Shown: positions 1 to 8,582, counted from the stretch's first letter. The stretch is 64,000 bases of DNA from an uncultured Pelagibacteraceae bacterium (GCA_902538255.1 CACBEJ010000003.1:62001-126000), one strand, 5' to 3'. Notes: generated from the letters alone by a model not told the origin. A program made the numbers and translations.

Positions 1-703
1 AATATTTTTTAGCAATTTTAACACCATGTTTTAGATTTTTAACACTCATATTGTCGAGCAGAACAGTATTAAATTTTAGACCTAATATTGATTTAAGTTG
101 TTTTATTGAATCAACCTCAACCGTAATTTTTTTTCCTTTTTTATTTTTTATTGCCTTAAAGACTAAAGTTTTTAAATCTGAACTAGCTATATGGTTATCT
201 TTAATTAAATATTCGTCACTTAAATTAAATCTATGATTTGTACCACCTCCTATTTTAACAGCATATTTTTGTATAACTCTTAGATTAGGAATCGTTTTTC
301 TTGTGCAACAAATTTTAGTTTTTTTTCCAACTAATTTAACAAACTCATTTGTTTTAGTTGCTATTCCAGAAATATGAGATAAAAAATTTAATGCTACTCT
401 TTCAGCAATTAGAATATTTTTTGCATTCCCTTTAATTAAAGCTACTAAATTTCCTTTATTAACTTTAGAACCATCTTTTTTCTTAATAATGAATTTTATT
501 TTATCATCAATTAATGCAAAAGTTTGTTTAGCAAACAACAATCCTGCAACAATTGCACTTTGATTTGCAATTAATTTAACTATTACAATTTTATCACCTT
601 TAATTAAACTTGAAGTGACATCTCCTGCAGGATAAAGATCTTCGTTTAATGCTAGCTTAACAGCAGTCTTGATAAATTCTTTGCTTAATTTTATTTTTGA
701 CAC
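1..703 (-). CDS. nadC: Nicotinate-nucleotide pyrophosphorylase (quinolinate PRTase), 3' part outside the window
   Basis: Converts quinolinate and PRPP to nicotinate mononucleotide in de novo NAD synthesis. Reading the minus strand from a GTG at 703 gives an open frame to the window edge, so the C-terminus is missing. Family signatures are visible: CTRKTIPNLR (phosphate/quinolinate binding), KIGGGTNHRFNLSD, IKDNH and LLDNM. The GTG lies four bases after the nadA stop, so the two genes form one operon. No in-frame ATG fits better, because the upstream sequence is the end of nadA. Confidence 0.93.
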   Translation of the reverse strand, partial: MSKIKLSKEFIKTAVKLALNEDLYPAGDVTSSLIKGDKIVIVKLIANQSAIVAGLLFAKQTFALIDDKIKFIIKKKDGSKVNKGNLVALIKGNAKNILIAERVALNFLSHISGIATKTNEFVKLVGKKTKICCTRKTIPNLRVIQKYAVKIGGGTNHRFNLSDEYLIKDNHIASSDLKTLVFKAIKNKKGKKITVEVDSIKQLKSILGLKFNTVLLDNMSVKNLKHGVKIAKKY

Positions 704-707
704 TTAA

Positions 708-1697
708 TTATCTGCCAATTGCTGCCATTCTTTCAACAGATATTCTGGCTTTATCAATTGTTTCTTTGTCCATAATTATTTCGCCAGTTTCGTTCTCTAG
801 ACAATTTAATATTTTTGGAAGTGTAATTTTTTTCATGTGAGGGCACATATTACATGGTTTAACAAAGTCTACATTTGGATTTTCTATCTGGATATTGTCA
901 CTCATTGAACACTCAGTAACCATCATTACTTTTTTTGGTTGATTATCTTTTACATATTTTATCATTCCAGATGTTGATCCAGCGAAATCACTTGCTTCAA
1001 TTACATCAGGTGGACACTCTGGGTGTGCTATAATTTTAATTCCTGGATTATTTTTTCTTATATCCTCTATTTCTTTTTTATTAAATTGATCATGTACAAT
1101 ACAAATTCCTTTCCAAGAAATAATTTCAACATCAGTTTGAGAAGCAACATATTTAGCTAAATAATCATCAGGTAAAAATATTACTCTTTTTACTCCAAGT
1201 GATTTAACTATTTTTACTGCGTTCGCAGATGTACAACAAACATCTGTTTCAGCCTTTACTTCTGCAGACGTATTAACATAAGACACAACAGGAACGCCTG
1301 GGTATTTTTTTTTTAATAGCCTAACATCTTTACCTGTAATAGATGATGATAAAGAACAACCAGCATCCATATCAGGAAGGATAACTTTTTTATTAGGGCT
1401 CATTAATTTTGCAGTTTCTGCCATGAAATGCACGCCAGCCATTAAAATAATGTCAGCTGAAGTTTTTGAGGCTTCAATTGCTAATGCAAGAGAGTCCGCA
1501 GAAAAATCTGCAACACCATGATAAATTTCTGGAGTTTGATAATTGTGGGCCAGAATTACAGCATTCTTTTCTTTTTTTAATTTATTAATTTTATGAATGT
1601 ATGGAGCATGTACAGACCACTCAATTTCAGGCATAACCTTAGAAATTTTTTGATAAATAGGATCTGTTGCTTTACGCACTTCTTGTGTAATTTCCAT
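708..1697 (-). CDS. nadA: Quinolinate synthase A
   Basis: Condenses iminoaspartate with dihydroxyacetone phosphate to quinolinate, using a [4Fe-4S] cluster. The protein (329 aa from this start) has the NadA pattern: ILAHNYQTPEI near the N-terminus, MAGVHFMAETAKLMSP, PDMDAGCSL, and likely cluster-region cysteines in DVCCTSAN and CNMCPHMK. The frame extends 15 bases upstream to a TTG at 1712, but the ATG at 1697 is the more ordinary start. It is directly followed by nadC on the same strand. nadB is not in the window and may lie beyond the left edge. Confidence 0.95.
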   Translation of the reverse strand: MEITQEVRKATDPIYQKISKVMPEIEWSVHAPYIHKINKLKKEKNAVILAHNYQTPEIYHGVADFSADSLALAIEASKTSADIILMAGVHFMAETAKLMSPNKKVILPDMDAGCSLSSSITGKDVRLLKKKYPGVPVVSYVNTSAEVKAETDVCCTSANAVKIVKSLGVKRVIFLPDDYLAKYVASQTDVEIISWKGICIVHDQFNKKEIEDIRKNNPGIKIIAHPECPPDVIEASDFAGSTSGMIKYVKDNQPKKVMMVTECSMSDNIQIENPNVDFVKPCNMCPHMKKITLPKILNCLENETGEIIMDKETIDKARISVERMAAIGR

Positions 1698-1752
1698 GAG
1701 GATTTTTACCAATTTGAATCATGATTGTCATTCATTTATTATGGGACATATT

Positions 1753-1838
1753 GCGGTCGTGCTGAAATTGGTAGACAGGCACGGTTGAGGGCCGTGTGGA
1801 CCTAGTCCATGAGAGTTCGAGTCTCTCCGACCGCACCA
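1753..1838 (+). tRNA. tRNA-Leu (anticodon GAG)
   Basis: A class II tRNA can be folded by eye. The acceptor stem is GCGGTCG with CGACCGC, and the anticodon stem CACGG/CCGTG encloses TTGAGGG with anticodon GAG at 1787-1789. A long variable arm (TGGAC/GTCCA) follows, then a T arm GAGAG-TTCGAGT-CTCTC. Discriminator A and a chromosomally encoded CCA end it at 1838. It decodes CUC/CUU leucine codons. Confidence 0.97.
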
Positions 1839-1864
1839 AAGTGAATTTAGTAGAGGAGTTTTTG

Positions 1865-2026
1865 ATGGATAAATTGCTTTCAGTAATATTTATGATTGGG
1901 GTTTTACTTTTAGTTCTACCAAGTTTTTTACAATCAAATTCTCAATTAAAGCAATTTCTTAAAAATCTCAGTATATGGATTATTCTTGTTTTTATTATTT
2001 TAATGATTATTTATTTATTTAAATAA
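1865..2026 (+). CDS. Small hydrophobic membrane protein, unknown function
   Basis: A 53-residue ORF whose ATG is preceded by a good ribosome binding site (GAGGAG around 1853-1859). It has two hydrophobic stretches: residues about 4-17 (LLSVIFMIGVLLLV) and 33-51 (LSIWIILVFIILMIIYL). The frame runs back into the tRNA, so a start inside the tRNA at 1796 is not credible. I do not recognise a family. It sits 26 bases downstream of tRNA-Leu and may be co-transcribed with it. Small two-helix proteins of this kind are common in SAR11-like genomes. Confidence 0.7.
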   Translation: MDKLLSVIFMIGVLLLVLPSFLQSNSQLKQFLKNLSIWIILVFIILMIIYLFK

Positions 2027-2031
2027 TAAAA

Positions 2032-2922
2032 TCAGTTTTTAATCCAATCAGGTTTATTGATATTTATTGAAGCCTCTTTAGTTTTAAAATTTGCTTTTTC
2101 ATCAAAGTTTTCGTTTAAGTATTTAATTAAAGCAAAAGGGTAGTCGCTATCAATTAAAACCTTACCTATTTCAATTTCATTATTATAAATACTTTCACCT
2201 TCGTGCAATTTTCCATTAATTACATTTATCGGAAACAATCTTTTTGAAAGTTTGTTCTTTAATTTAATTCGTGCTGTATTTTCTTGACCAACGTAACAGC
2301 CTTTTTTGAAATCAATTCCATTTAATTCTTCAAAATTGCATTCAATACCAAACAATTTATCTTTCAATTTATTTAAATCTTTTGGAACTATTCCAAGTGC
2401 ATGACTTAATGAATAATATTCTTTAAGATCAGCATCATGAAGATCTAGTTTTTTTAGAGACAAATAAAGTTTTTCTAAATTAATAATAAATCTAGCACCC
2501 AAATTCCTATTTCTTGGATCTAAAAAAATTGGGTCTTCTCTATATTTTATTGTGCATCCAGGCTGATCTTTTGCCGAATCAAAAGTTAAGAATTTGTCAT
2601 GAGAAAATGCTGCTACAACAAATTCATTACTTAAATTTAGAATTTCAACTTTCGATCTTAATTTATATAGGGATAATTGTTTGAATAACTCTTCTGCCTG
2701 AGGTTTTTCACAATCCAAAAGATATCCAGACTTATGCTTTATGATTATAAATTCATATAAAAATTTACCTTGGGGTGTAAGTAATGAACTAAAACAACTA
2801 TTTACATCACTTACTTTGTTTATGTCGTTACTAATTAGATTTTGAAGAAACTCCTTTGCATCTTCTCCATTAATATAAAGAATTGCTCTGTCATCTAAAA
2901 TATAAACGTTTTTGATATTCAT
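2032..2922 (-). CDS. ygfZ: Folate-binding YgfZ/IbaF-type protein (GcvT-like fold)
   Basis: A member of the YgfZ family, folate-dependent proteins that support Fe-S cluster enzymes such as MiaB. The 296-residue protein carries the hallmark KGCYVGQE at about 207-214, followed by NTARIKLKNKLSKRLFP. The Cys of this motif is the conserved functional one in YgfZ. The N-terminal LYINGEDAKEFLQNLISNDI resembles the aminomethyltransferase fold. It is divergent from the dihydroorotase gene, with about 43 bases between starts. It is distinct from the true gcvT at 45580, which lacks the KGCYVGQE motif. Confidence 0.9.
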   Translation of the reverse strand: MNIKNVYILDDRAILYINGEDAKEFLQNLISNDINKVSDVNSCFSSLLTPQGKFLYEFIIIKHKSGYLLDCEKPQAEELFKQLSLYKLRSKVEILNLSNEFVVAAFSHDKFLTFDSAKDQPGCTIKYREDPIFLDPRNRNLGARFIINLEKLYLSLKKLDLHDADLKEYYSLSHALGIVPKDLNKLKDKLFGIECNFEELNGIDFKKGCYVGQENTARIKLKNKLSKRLFPINVINGKLHEGESIYNNEIEIGKVLIDSDYPFALIKYLNENFDEKANFKTKEASININKPDWIKN

Positions 2923-2965
2923 AATTGATTAATTATAGAATGTAATATAATAACAATTTCTCAAA

Positions 2966-4273
2966 ATGTTAGATCTTATAATTAAAAACGGACAATGTTA
3001 CATCGATGGTGAGTTAAAAGACGTTGAAGTTGCTATAAAAGATGGAAAAATTCAACAGATTGGACAAATTTCAAAAGAGGCAAAAGAGACAATTAATGCA
3101 GAGGGCCAAACAGTATTGCCTGGTTGTATAGATACCCAAACACATTTTAGAGAGCCAGGATCAACAGATACTGAAGATCTTCATTCAGGTAGCAGAGCGG
3201 CAATAGCTGGAGGGATAACTAGTGTATTTGAAATGCCTAATACTAATCCTCCAACTTCAAATATGAAAGAATTTCAAAGAAAACTAGATCTAGCTAAAAA
3301 TAGAATGTATTCCAATTATGCTTTTTATTTTGGAGCAACAGCAGACAATGCAGATGACCTAGCAAGTCTAGAGGGTTTGGAAGGTTGTTGTGGAATCAAG
3401 CTTTTTGCAGGATCCTCAACTGGAAATTTATTAGTTGCTGAGGAGGATGACATAGATAAAGTTTTTCAAAATGCCTCAAAAGTCGTAGCAGTCCATTCTG
3501 AAGATGAGGCAATTTTAAAAGTAAACAAGAAATTAATAAAAGAGGGCGATGTTCATACGCATCCTATTTGGAGAAGTGCAGAATGCGCAATAGCGTCTAC
3601 AAGACGAATTGTTCGAATTGCAGAAAAGCATAATAAAAAAGCTCATTTGCTTCATATTACAACAAAAGAAGAAATTGATTTTCTATCTCAACATAAAGGA
3701 AATATTTCATTTGAGATAACTCCTCAGCATTTAACACTTTATGCTCCAGACTGCTATAACAAGCTTGGAACTTATGCTCAGATGAACCCACCTTTAAGAG
3801 ACAAATCTCATTATGATAGATTGTGGTATGGGGTAAGAAATAATCTCAATGATACTATTGGGTCAGATCATGCTCCTCATTTAAAGGAAAACAAAGACAA
3901 GGTATATCCAAACACACCTTCAGGAATGCCAGGAGTTCAAACTTTAATGCCTGTAATGTTGAATCACATCAATGATGGAAAACTATCGCTAAAACAATTG
4001 ATGAATTTTGTTTGTGAAAATCCAGTTAAGATTTTTGGAATTAAAAACAAAGGTTTTATTAAAGAAGGTTATGATGCTGACTTTACAATTGTAGATATGA
4101 ACAAAACAATTGAGATAAAAAACGAAAATATAGAAAGCAAATGTAAATGGTCACCATTTAATGGATTTAAATTTAAGGGAACACCAACGTATACAATTAT
4201 TGCTGGAAAAATTAAAATGCAGGATGGAAAAATTTTAGGTGATCCTGATGGAACCCCTTTAAATTTCAGCTAA
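2966..4273 (+). CDS. Dihydroorotase (class I amidohydrolase) with DxQxH metal motif
   Basis: Predicted to cyclise carbamoyl-aspartate to dihydroorotate in pyrimidine synthesis. The 435-residue protein shows the cyclic amidohydrolase layout: metal motif D56-T-Q-T-H60-FREPG, the likely carboxylated lysine in GIKLFAGSSTG (K145), His177 in VHSED, His230 in LLHITT, and the catalytic Asp in GSDHAPH. The first His of the usual DxHxH is Gln. I recall similar DxQxHFREPG forms among alphaproteobacterial dihydroorotases, so it is probably functional. Allantoinase or hydantoinase activity cannot be excluded by eye. It overlaps convergently with the SMR gene by 8 bases. Confidence 0.85.
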   Translation: MLDLIIKNGQCYIDGELKDVEVAIKDGKIQQIGQISKEAKETINAEGQTVLPGCIDTQTHFREPGSTDTEDLHSGSRAAIAGGITSVFEMPNTNPPTSNMKEFQRKLDLAKNRMYSNYAFYFGATADNADDLASLEGLEGCCGIKLFAGSSTGNLLVAEEDDIDKVFQNASKVVAVHSEDEAILKVNKKLIKEGDVHTHPIWRSAECAIASTRRIVRIAEKHNKKAHLLHITTKEEIDFLSQHKGNISFEITPQHLTLYAPDCYNKLGTYAQMNPPLRDKSHYDRLWYGVRNNLNDTIGSDHAPHLKENKDKVYPNTPSGMPGVQTLMPVMLNHINDGKLSLKQLMNFVCENPVKIFGIKNKGFIKEGYDADFTIVDMNKTIEIKNENIESKCKWSPFNGFKFKGTPTYTIIAGKIKMQDGKILGDPDGTPLNFS

Positions 4274-4598
4274 GTTTTCCAGTAAAACTATTTACAAGTA
4301 TTACACCAACAACAATTAAAAATAATCCCAGTATTGCTTGCCAGGCTAAAGTTTGTTTAAAAAATATATATCCTAGGATTGCGATAGTAAAAATTCCAAG
4401 ACCACTCCATGTTGCATATACAATTGCTATTGGAAGTTTATCAACTACAAAAGTTAATAAATAAAAAGCTGTCAGATAAAATATAGATAAGGCAACTGTT
4501 GGTATAAGTTTTGTGAAGTTTTGAGACACAGGAAGCAGCATTGTTCCAGCAACTTCACAAAATATTGCAGCGATTAAAAAAATATATGTTTTAACCAT
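4266..4598 (-). CDS. SMR-family (EmrE/SugE-like) multidrug or guanidinium exporter
   Basis: A four-helix inner-membrane proton antiporter of 110 residues, the normal SMR length. The essential membrane glutamate is present in AIFCEVAGTMLLP (E15), and the family signature appears as IVYATWSGLGIF. EmrE-type multidrug efflux and SugE/Gdx-type guanidinium export look alike at this level, so the substrate is open. The start overlaps the end of the propionyl-CoA synthetase gene by 8 bases, so it is the downstream partner in that transcript. Confidence 0.88.
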   Translation of the reverse strand: MVKTYIFLIAAIFCEVAGTMLLPVSQNFTKLIPTVALSIFYLTAFYLLTFVVDKLPIAIVYATWSGLGIFTIAILGYIFFKQTLAWQAILGLFLIVVGVILVNSFTGKLS

Positions 4599-6492
4599 TG
4601 TTTAAGATTTTGTGATTGATTAAATCCTCTTTTATCTCTGTTAAAATTGCAGGATCGTCAATTGTTGGTGGCACTTTATATTCAACACCATCAGCAATTT
4701 TTCTTATAGTTCCTCTTAAGATTTTTCCTGATCTTGTTTTTGGTAATCTTTTAATAACAATAACCACTTTAAATGCAGCAACTGGTCCAATTTTATCTCT
4801 AACCATTTGGACACATTCTTTAGATATAGTTTCATTATCTTTATCAACACCAGATTTTAAAACTACTAATCCAATAGGTAATTGACCTTTTAATTTATCT
4901 GCAATGCCAAGTACTGCACATTCTGCAACAGATTGATGTTCTGATAAAACTTCTTCAATGGCACCTGTAGACAATCTATGACCTGCAACATTAATGATGT
5001 CATCAGTTCTAGACATAATCCAAATATAACCATCATCATCGATGTGACCTGCATCATATGTTTGATAATATCCTTCATAATTAGACATGTAGTTTTCTTT
5101 ATATCTTTGATCCGCATTCCATAATGTTGGAAATGTTCCTGGAGGTAAAGGAAGTTTCACAACGATGTCTCCCATTTCATTTGGTTTTGCTAAAGATTGG
5201 TCTGGCTTTATAATTTTTACATCATATCCAGGTACAGCTTTACAGGCTGAACCATATTTTGTTTCCATCATTTCAATTCCAGTACAATTTGAGCTAATTG
5301 CCCAACTAGTCTCTGTTTGCCACCAATGATCTATCACTGGAACTTTAAGTAAATTCTCAGCCCACTTAATTGTATCTGGATCAGCTCTTTCTCCAGCAAG
5401 GAATAAGCTCTCAAAACTACTCAAATCATATTTTGAGAAAAATTTACCATCAGGATCCTCTTTCTTTATTGCTCTAAAAGCTGTTGGAGCTGTAAAAAGA
5501 GATTTTACTTTATAATCTGAAATGATTTTCCAAAAAGCTCCTGCATCTGGAGTTCCTACAGGCTTACCTTCAAATAAAACTGAAGTGCATCCTTTAAATA
5601 ATGGAGCGTAGACAATGTATGAGTGTCCTACAATCCAACCAATATCACTAGCAGACCACCAAATATCATCTGCATCAATGTTATAAATATTTTTCATAGT
5701 CCATTTGAGAGCAACAATGTGGCCTCCAATGTCTCTAACTATCCCTTTGGGGGCTCCAGTTGTACCTGATGTATACAAAATATAGGCAAACTCATTCGAG
5801 TTCATCTCAACACAGTCTACATCTTTAGCATTTGAAACTACTTCCTCCCAGCTGACCTCTTTCGGAGCATTTAATTTCACCCCGTGACCAGGTCTTTGGA
5901 ACAAAATCATCTTTTCAATTTTGTGACTGGCTATTTTAATAGCTTCATCAACAAGAGGTTTGTACTCAACAGTTCTTCCTGGTTCAAAACCACATGAGGC
6001 AGTAACCAATAGCTTTGCTTTACTATCATCTATTCTGCTTGCAAGTTCATTAGAAGCAAAACCACCAAAGACAACAGAGTGAATTGCACCTATTCTTGCA
6101 CAGGCAAGCATAGCAACCACTGCTTCAGGAATCATTGGCATGTAAATGATCACTCGGTCTCCTTTATTGGCACCCTGAGCTTTCAATGCCCCTGCAAATT
6201 TAGAGACCTTCGATCTTAATTCCTCATAAGTGAATTGACTTTTGTTATTTGTAATAGGACTATCGTAGATTAATGCTGTTTTTTGACCCCTTCCTTGATC
6301 AATATGAATGTCTAAAGCGTTATAACAGGTATTTGTGACTCCGTCTTCGAACCATTTATAGAAAGGTGGGTTAGATTTATTTAAAACTTTTGATGGTTTT
6401 TTAAACCAAAAGATATCTTCACAGGCTTCTTGCCAAAATTTTTCAGGATTTTTTATAGAATTCTCATAAATTTCATTAAATCTAGATGACAT
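4591..6492 (-). CDS. prpE: Propionyl-CoA synthetase (propionate-CoA ligase)
   Basis: An AMP-forming acyl-CoA synthetase of 633 residues, close to the PrpE length. The N-terminus (FNEIYENSIKNPEKFW, then NPPFYKWFEDG) matches PrpE better than acetyl-CoA synthetase. Motifs in order: YTSGTTGAPKGIVRD (AMP binding), ASDIGWIVGHSYIVYAPL, WWQTETSW, the hinge region SRTDDIINVAGHRLS, and the C-terminal PKTRSGKILR with the adenylation lysine. It feeds propionate into propionyl-CoA metabolism; no methylcitrate or methylmalonyl genes are in the window. Acetate use is an alternative. Confidence 0.9.
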   Translation of the reverse strand: MSSRFNEIYENSIKNPEKFWQEACEDIFWFKKPSKVLNKSNPPFYKWFEDGVTNTCYNALDIHIDQGRGQKTALIYDSPITNNKSQFTYEELRSKVSKFAGALKAQGANKGDRVIIYMPMIPEAVVAMLACARIGAIHSVVFGGFASNELASRIDDSKAKLLVTASCGFEPGRTVEYKPLVDEAIKIASHKIEKMILFQRPGHGVKLNAPKEVSWEEVVSNAKDVDCVEMNSNEFAYILYTSGTTGAPKGIVRDIGGHIVALKWTMKNIYNIDADDIWWSASDIGWIVGHSYIVYAPLFKGCTSVLFEGKPVGTPDAGAFWKIISDYKVKSLFTAPTAFRAIKKEDPDGKFFSKYDLSSFESLFLAGERADPDTIKWAENLLKVPVIDHWWQTETSWAISSNCTGIEMMETKYGSACKAVPGYDVKIIKPDQSLAKPNEMGDIVVKLPLPPGTFPTLWNADQRYKENYMSNYEGYYQTYDAGHIDDDGYIWIMSRTDDIINVAGHRLSTGAIEEVLSEHQSVAECAVLGIADKLKGQLPIGLVVLKSGVDKDNETISKECVQMVRDKIGPVAAFKVVIVIKRLPKTRSGKILRGTIRKIADGVEYKVPPTIDDPAILTEIKEDLINHKILNNG

Positions 6493-6656
6493 AAAAATCT
6501 GATTCGAATTACCTATTTTTTTTGGTTTTTAACTTATAAATTGTATTTAATTTTAAAAATTAAGTAAAATCAATGCTTATTAGTGACAATTAAGTCTTCA
6601 TAAAACTAATTTTATTTGCTATTTAACCACCAAATTGGCTTAGGGTAACTTAAGTC

Positions 6657-6672
6657 TAGTTTATATAAACTA
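6657..6672. promoter_or_regulatory. 16-bp perfect palindrome in the proteorhodopsin leader
   Basis: TAGTTTATATAAACTA is a perfect palindrome 31 bases before the proteorhodopsin ATG. It contains TATA sequence that could be the -10 region, with TTGGCT at 6635-6640 a possible but poorly spaced -35. It could equally be an operator or a short 5' hairpin. A purine-rich ribosome binding site (AGAGGGAG, about 6690-6697) follows. Confidence 0.4.
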
Positions 6673-6702
6673 AAATAAAAACTAACGAAGAGGGAGTTTT
6701 TT

Positions 6703-7476
6703 ATGAATAAACTTAAACTGTTTGCTTTAGCAGCTATGGGTCTGATTGGTTTTTCAGGAATAGCTATTGCAGCAGACGCAACGATGTTGATGCAAGATGA
6801 CTTCGTAGGAATTTCATTCTGGGTTATCTCCATGGGGATGTTAGCAGCTACTGCTTTCTTCTTTATGGAAGTAGGCAACGTCGCAACTGGTTGGAGAACT
6901 TCAGTAATTGTTGCTGGTCTAGTAACTGGTATTGCATTCATACACTACATGTACATGAGAGAAGTATGGGTGGCTACTGGTGACTCGCCAACAGTATACA
7001 GATACATTGACTGGTTAATCACTGTGCCATTACAGATGGTAGAATTCTATTTAATTCTAGCAGCTATTAATAAAGCAAATTCTGGAATGTTCTGGAGATT
7101 GTTAATTGGTTCATTAGTGATGCTTATCGGTGGATACTTAGGTGAAGCAGGATATATAAATGCTACACTTGGTTTCATCATTGGAATGGCAGGTTGGGTA
7201 TACATTCTTTATGAAGTATTCTCAGGTGAAGCTGGTAAAGCTGCATCGAAGAGTGGTAACAAAGCTCTTGTAACCGCATTCGGAGCAATGAGAATGATTG
7301 TTACTGTAGGTTGGGCAATTTACCCATTAGGTTATGTATTTGGTTACTTAACTGGTGGTGTAGACGCTGACTCACTTAACGTCGTTTACAACTTAGCTGA
7401 TTTCATTAACAAAATTGCATTCGGTCTAGTAATTTGGGCTGCTGCAACTAGTTCTGCAGGAAAAAGAGCTAAGTAA
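6703..7476 (+). CDS. Proteorhodopsin, blue-absorbing type (light-driven proton pump)
   Basis: A seven-helix retinal protein of 257 residues with a cleavable N-terminal signal (about 1-23, ending AIA-ADA). Key residues are present: His81, proton acceptor D103, donor E114 and retinal Schiff-base lysine K237 in INKIAFGLVIW. These correspond to H75, D97, E108 and K231 of the reference proteorhodopsin. The spectral tuning position equivalent to 105 is Gln111, which in this family gives blue absorption. The gene has a strong ribosome binding site and its own terminator. No retinal synthesis gene (blh, crt) lies in the window. Confidence 0.98.
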   Translation: MNKLKLFALAAMGLIGFSGIAIAADATMLMQDDFVGISFWVISMGMLAATAFFFMEVGNVATGWRTSVIVAGLVTGIAFIHYMYMREVWVATGDSPTVYRYIDWLITVPLQMVEFYLILAAINKANSGMFWRLLIGSLVMLIGGYLGEAGYINATLGFIIGMAGWVYILYEVFSGEAGKAASKSGNKALVTAFGAMRMIVTVGWAIYPLGYVFGYLTGGVDADSLNVVYNLADFINKIAFGLVIWAAATSSAGKRAK

Positions 7477-7496
7477 TTAGATAAAAATTAAATTAA

Positions 7497-7532
7497 GGGC
7501 AGGTACATTTTTAGTACTTGCCCTTTTTTTTT
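7497..7532 (+). terminator. Rho-independent terminator of the proteorhodopsin gene
   Basis: GGGCAGGTAC pairs with GTACTTGCCC (one G-U) around a 7-base loop and is followed by nine T. It starts 20 bases after the stop codon, so the proteorhodopsin is probably transcribed as a single gene. Confidence 0.9.
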
Positions 7533-7545
7533 ACTTTTTGTAAGA

Positions 7546-7568
7546 CTATGTATAATAATTATACATAG
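7546..7568. promoter_or_regulatory. 23-bp inverted repeat immediately before the desaturase gene
   Basis: Arms CTATGTATAAT (7546-7556) and ATTATACATAG (7558-7568) are perfectly complementary around one base. Eight T and the desaturase ATG follow. It could be an operator containing the TATAAT -10 box of a leaderless or short-leader transcript. The T tract makes a second terminator possible, but a one-base loop and AT-rich arms argue against that. Confidence 0.5.
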
Positions 7569-7576
7569 TTTTTTTT

Positions 7577-8578
7577 ATGGACGTAAAATTAGAAAAATGG
7601 CACCGATGCCAAGTTGATATGGAGGTTCTTAAAGAACTTTCAAAAAAATCTGATATTAAAGGGCTTCAACATGTTTCAGTTTTTTTTGGATTGTTATTAG
7701 TAACAGGAATTTTGGCTTATATTACTTGGGGTACATGGTGGTCTGCTTTTTGGTTTTTGGTTTACGGAAACATATATGGTTTTTCAAATCCATTATGGCA
7801 TGAGACAGGTCACAAAACTGCATTTCAATCAAAATCTTTAAACGAATTTTTTTACTATATTTCTTCATACCTCTCAAATTTTGAACCGGTACGATGGAGG
7901 TATACACATTTTGTTCATCATGGAAATACATATTCAACAGAAAATCCATATGATCATGAAATTGAATATGGAAATAATTTAAAAGAAACACCAAAAAATT
8001 TATTAATTAATTTAATTCCTTTTATGGAACTTGTTTATTTTAAAAAAAGTATAGCTTACGAAATTATTCTACATGCATTGGGTGTAAAAACAAAAGTGAT
8101 GCAAGACTGCATTCCTGAAAATGCACAATCAAAAGTTATTTTTAATTCTAGAATTTTTGTTGCAATTTGGATTGCAATTATTTTGTGGTCTTTAATTACA
8201 TTATCTTGGATGCCAGTTTTGTTTTTTTTATTACCAAAGTTTTATGGAAGAACTTTACATAAACTTGTTTCTTTTACACAACATGCTGGTTTAGCAAGAG
8301 ACATTAAAGATCATAGATACACAACAAGAGAAATGTATTTAAATCCTATTTTAAGTTTTTTATATTGGAAAATGGAATATCATGTAACTCATCACATGTT
8401 TCCAACAGTTCCATCTTATAACTTGGATAAACTTCATCACCATATTAAAGATCAATTACCAAGAACAAATAACGGTTTAATTGATGCTTACAAAGAAATT
8501 TTACCAGCTTTGATGAAACAAAAAGAAGACTCTAGCTACTTTTTTAAAAAAGAAGTTCCTGAACTACAAAATGCATAA
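7577..8578 (+). CDS. Membrane fatty-acid desaturase / hydrocarbon hydroxylase family protein
   Basis: A 333-residue integral membrane di-iron enzyme. Three histidine boxes are complete: H75-ETG-H79, H111-FV-H114-H115 and H269-VT-H272-H273, with an extra His in FTQHAGLA (H236). Hydrophobic segments lie at about 32-50, 53-70 and 192-220. The family covers acyl-lipid desaturases, alkane hydroxylases, carotenoid ketolases and MocD-like oxygenases; the substrate cannot be read from sequence. A [2Fe-2S] ferredoxin and a ferredoxin reductase-like gene follow, a plausible electron chain for it. The ATG has no Shine-Dalgarno and sits directly after an inverted repeat; ATG 7619 is an alternative start. 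Confidence 0.88.
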   Translation: MDVKLEKWHRCQVDMEVLKELSKKSDIKGLQHVSVFFGLLLVTGILAYITWGTWWSAFWFLVYGNIYGFSNPLWHETGHKTAFQSKSLNEFFYYISSYLSNFEPVRWRYTHFVHHGNTYSTENPYDHEIEYGNNLKETPKNLLINLIPFMELVYFKKSIAYEIILHALGVKTKVMQDCIPENAQSKVIFNSRIFVAIWIAIILWSLITLSWMPVLFFLLPKFYGRTLHKLVSFTQHAGLARDIKDHRYTTREMYLNPILSFLYWKMEYHVTHHMFPTVPSYNLDKLHHHIKDQLPRTNNGLIDAYKEILPALMKQKEDSSYFFKKEVPELQNA

Positions 8579-8582
8579 ATCT

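Noticed and set aside
1796-1864. Extension of the small membrane ORF back into the tRNA
   Set aside because: The codons fall within tRNA-Leu, and a good ribosome binding site marks ATG 1865 as the start.
6612-6941. Minus-strand open frame over the proteorhodopsin leader and N-terminus
   Set aside because: It lies opposite a certain gene and covers its promoter; no family resemblance.
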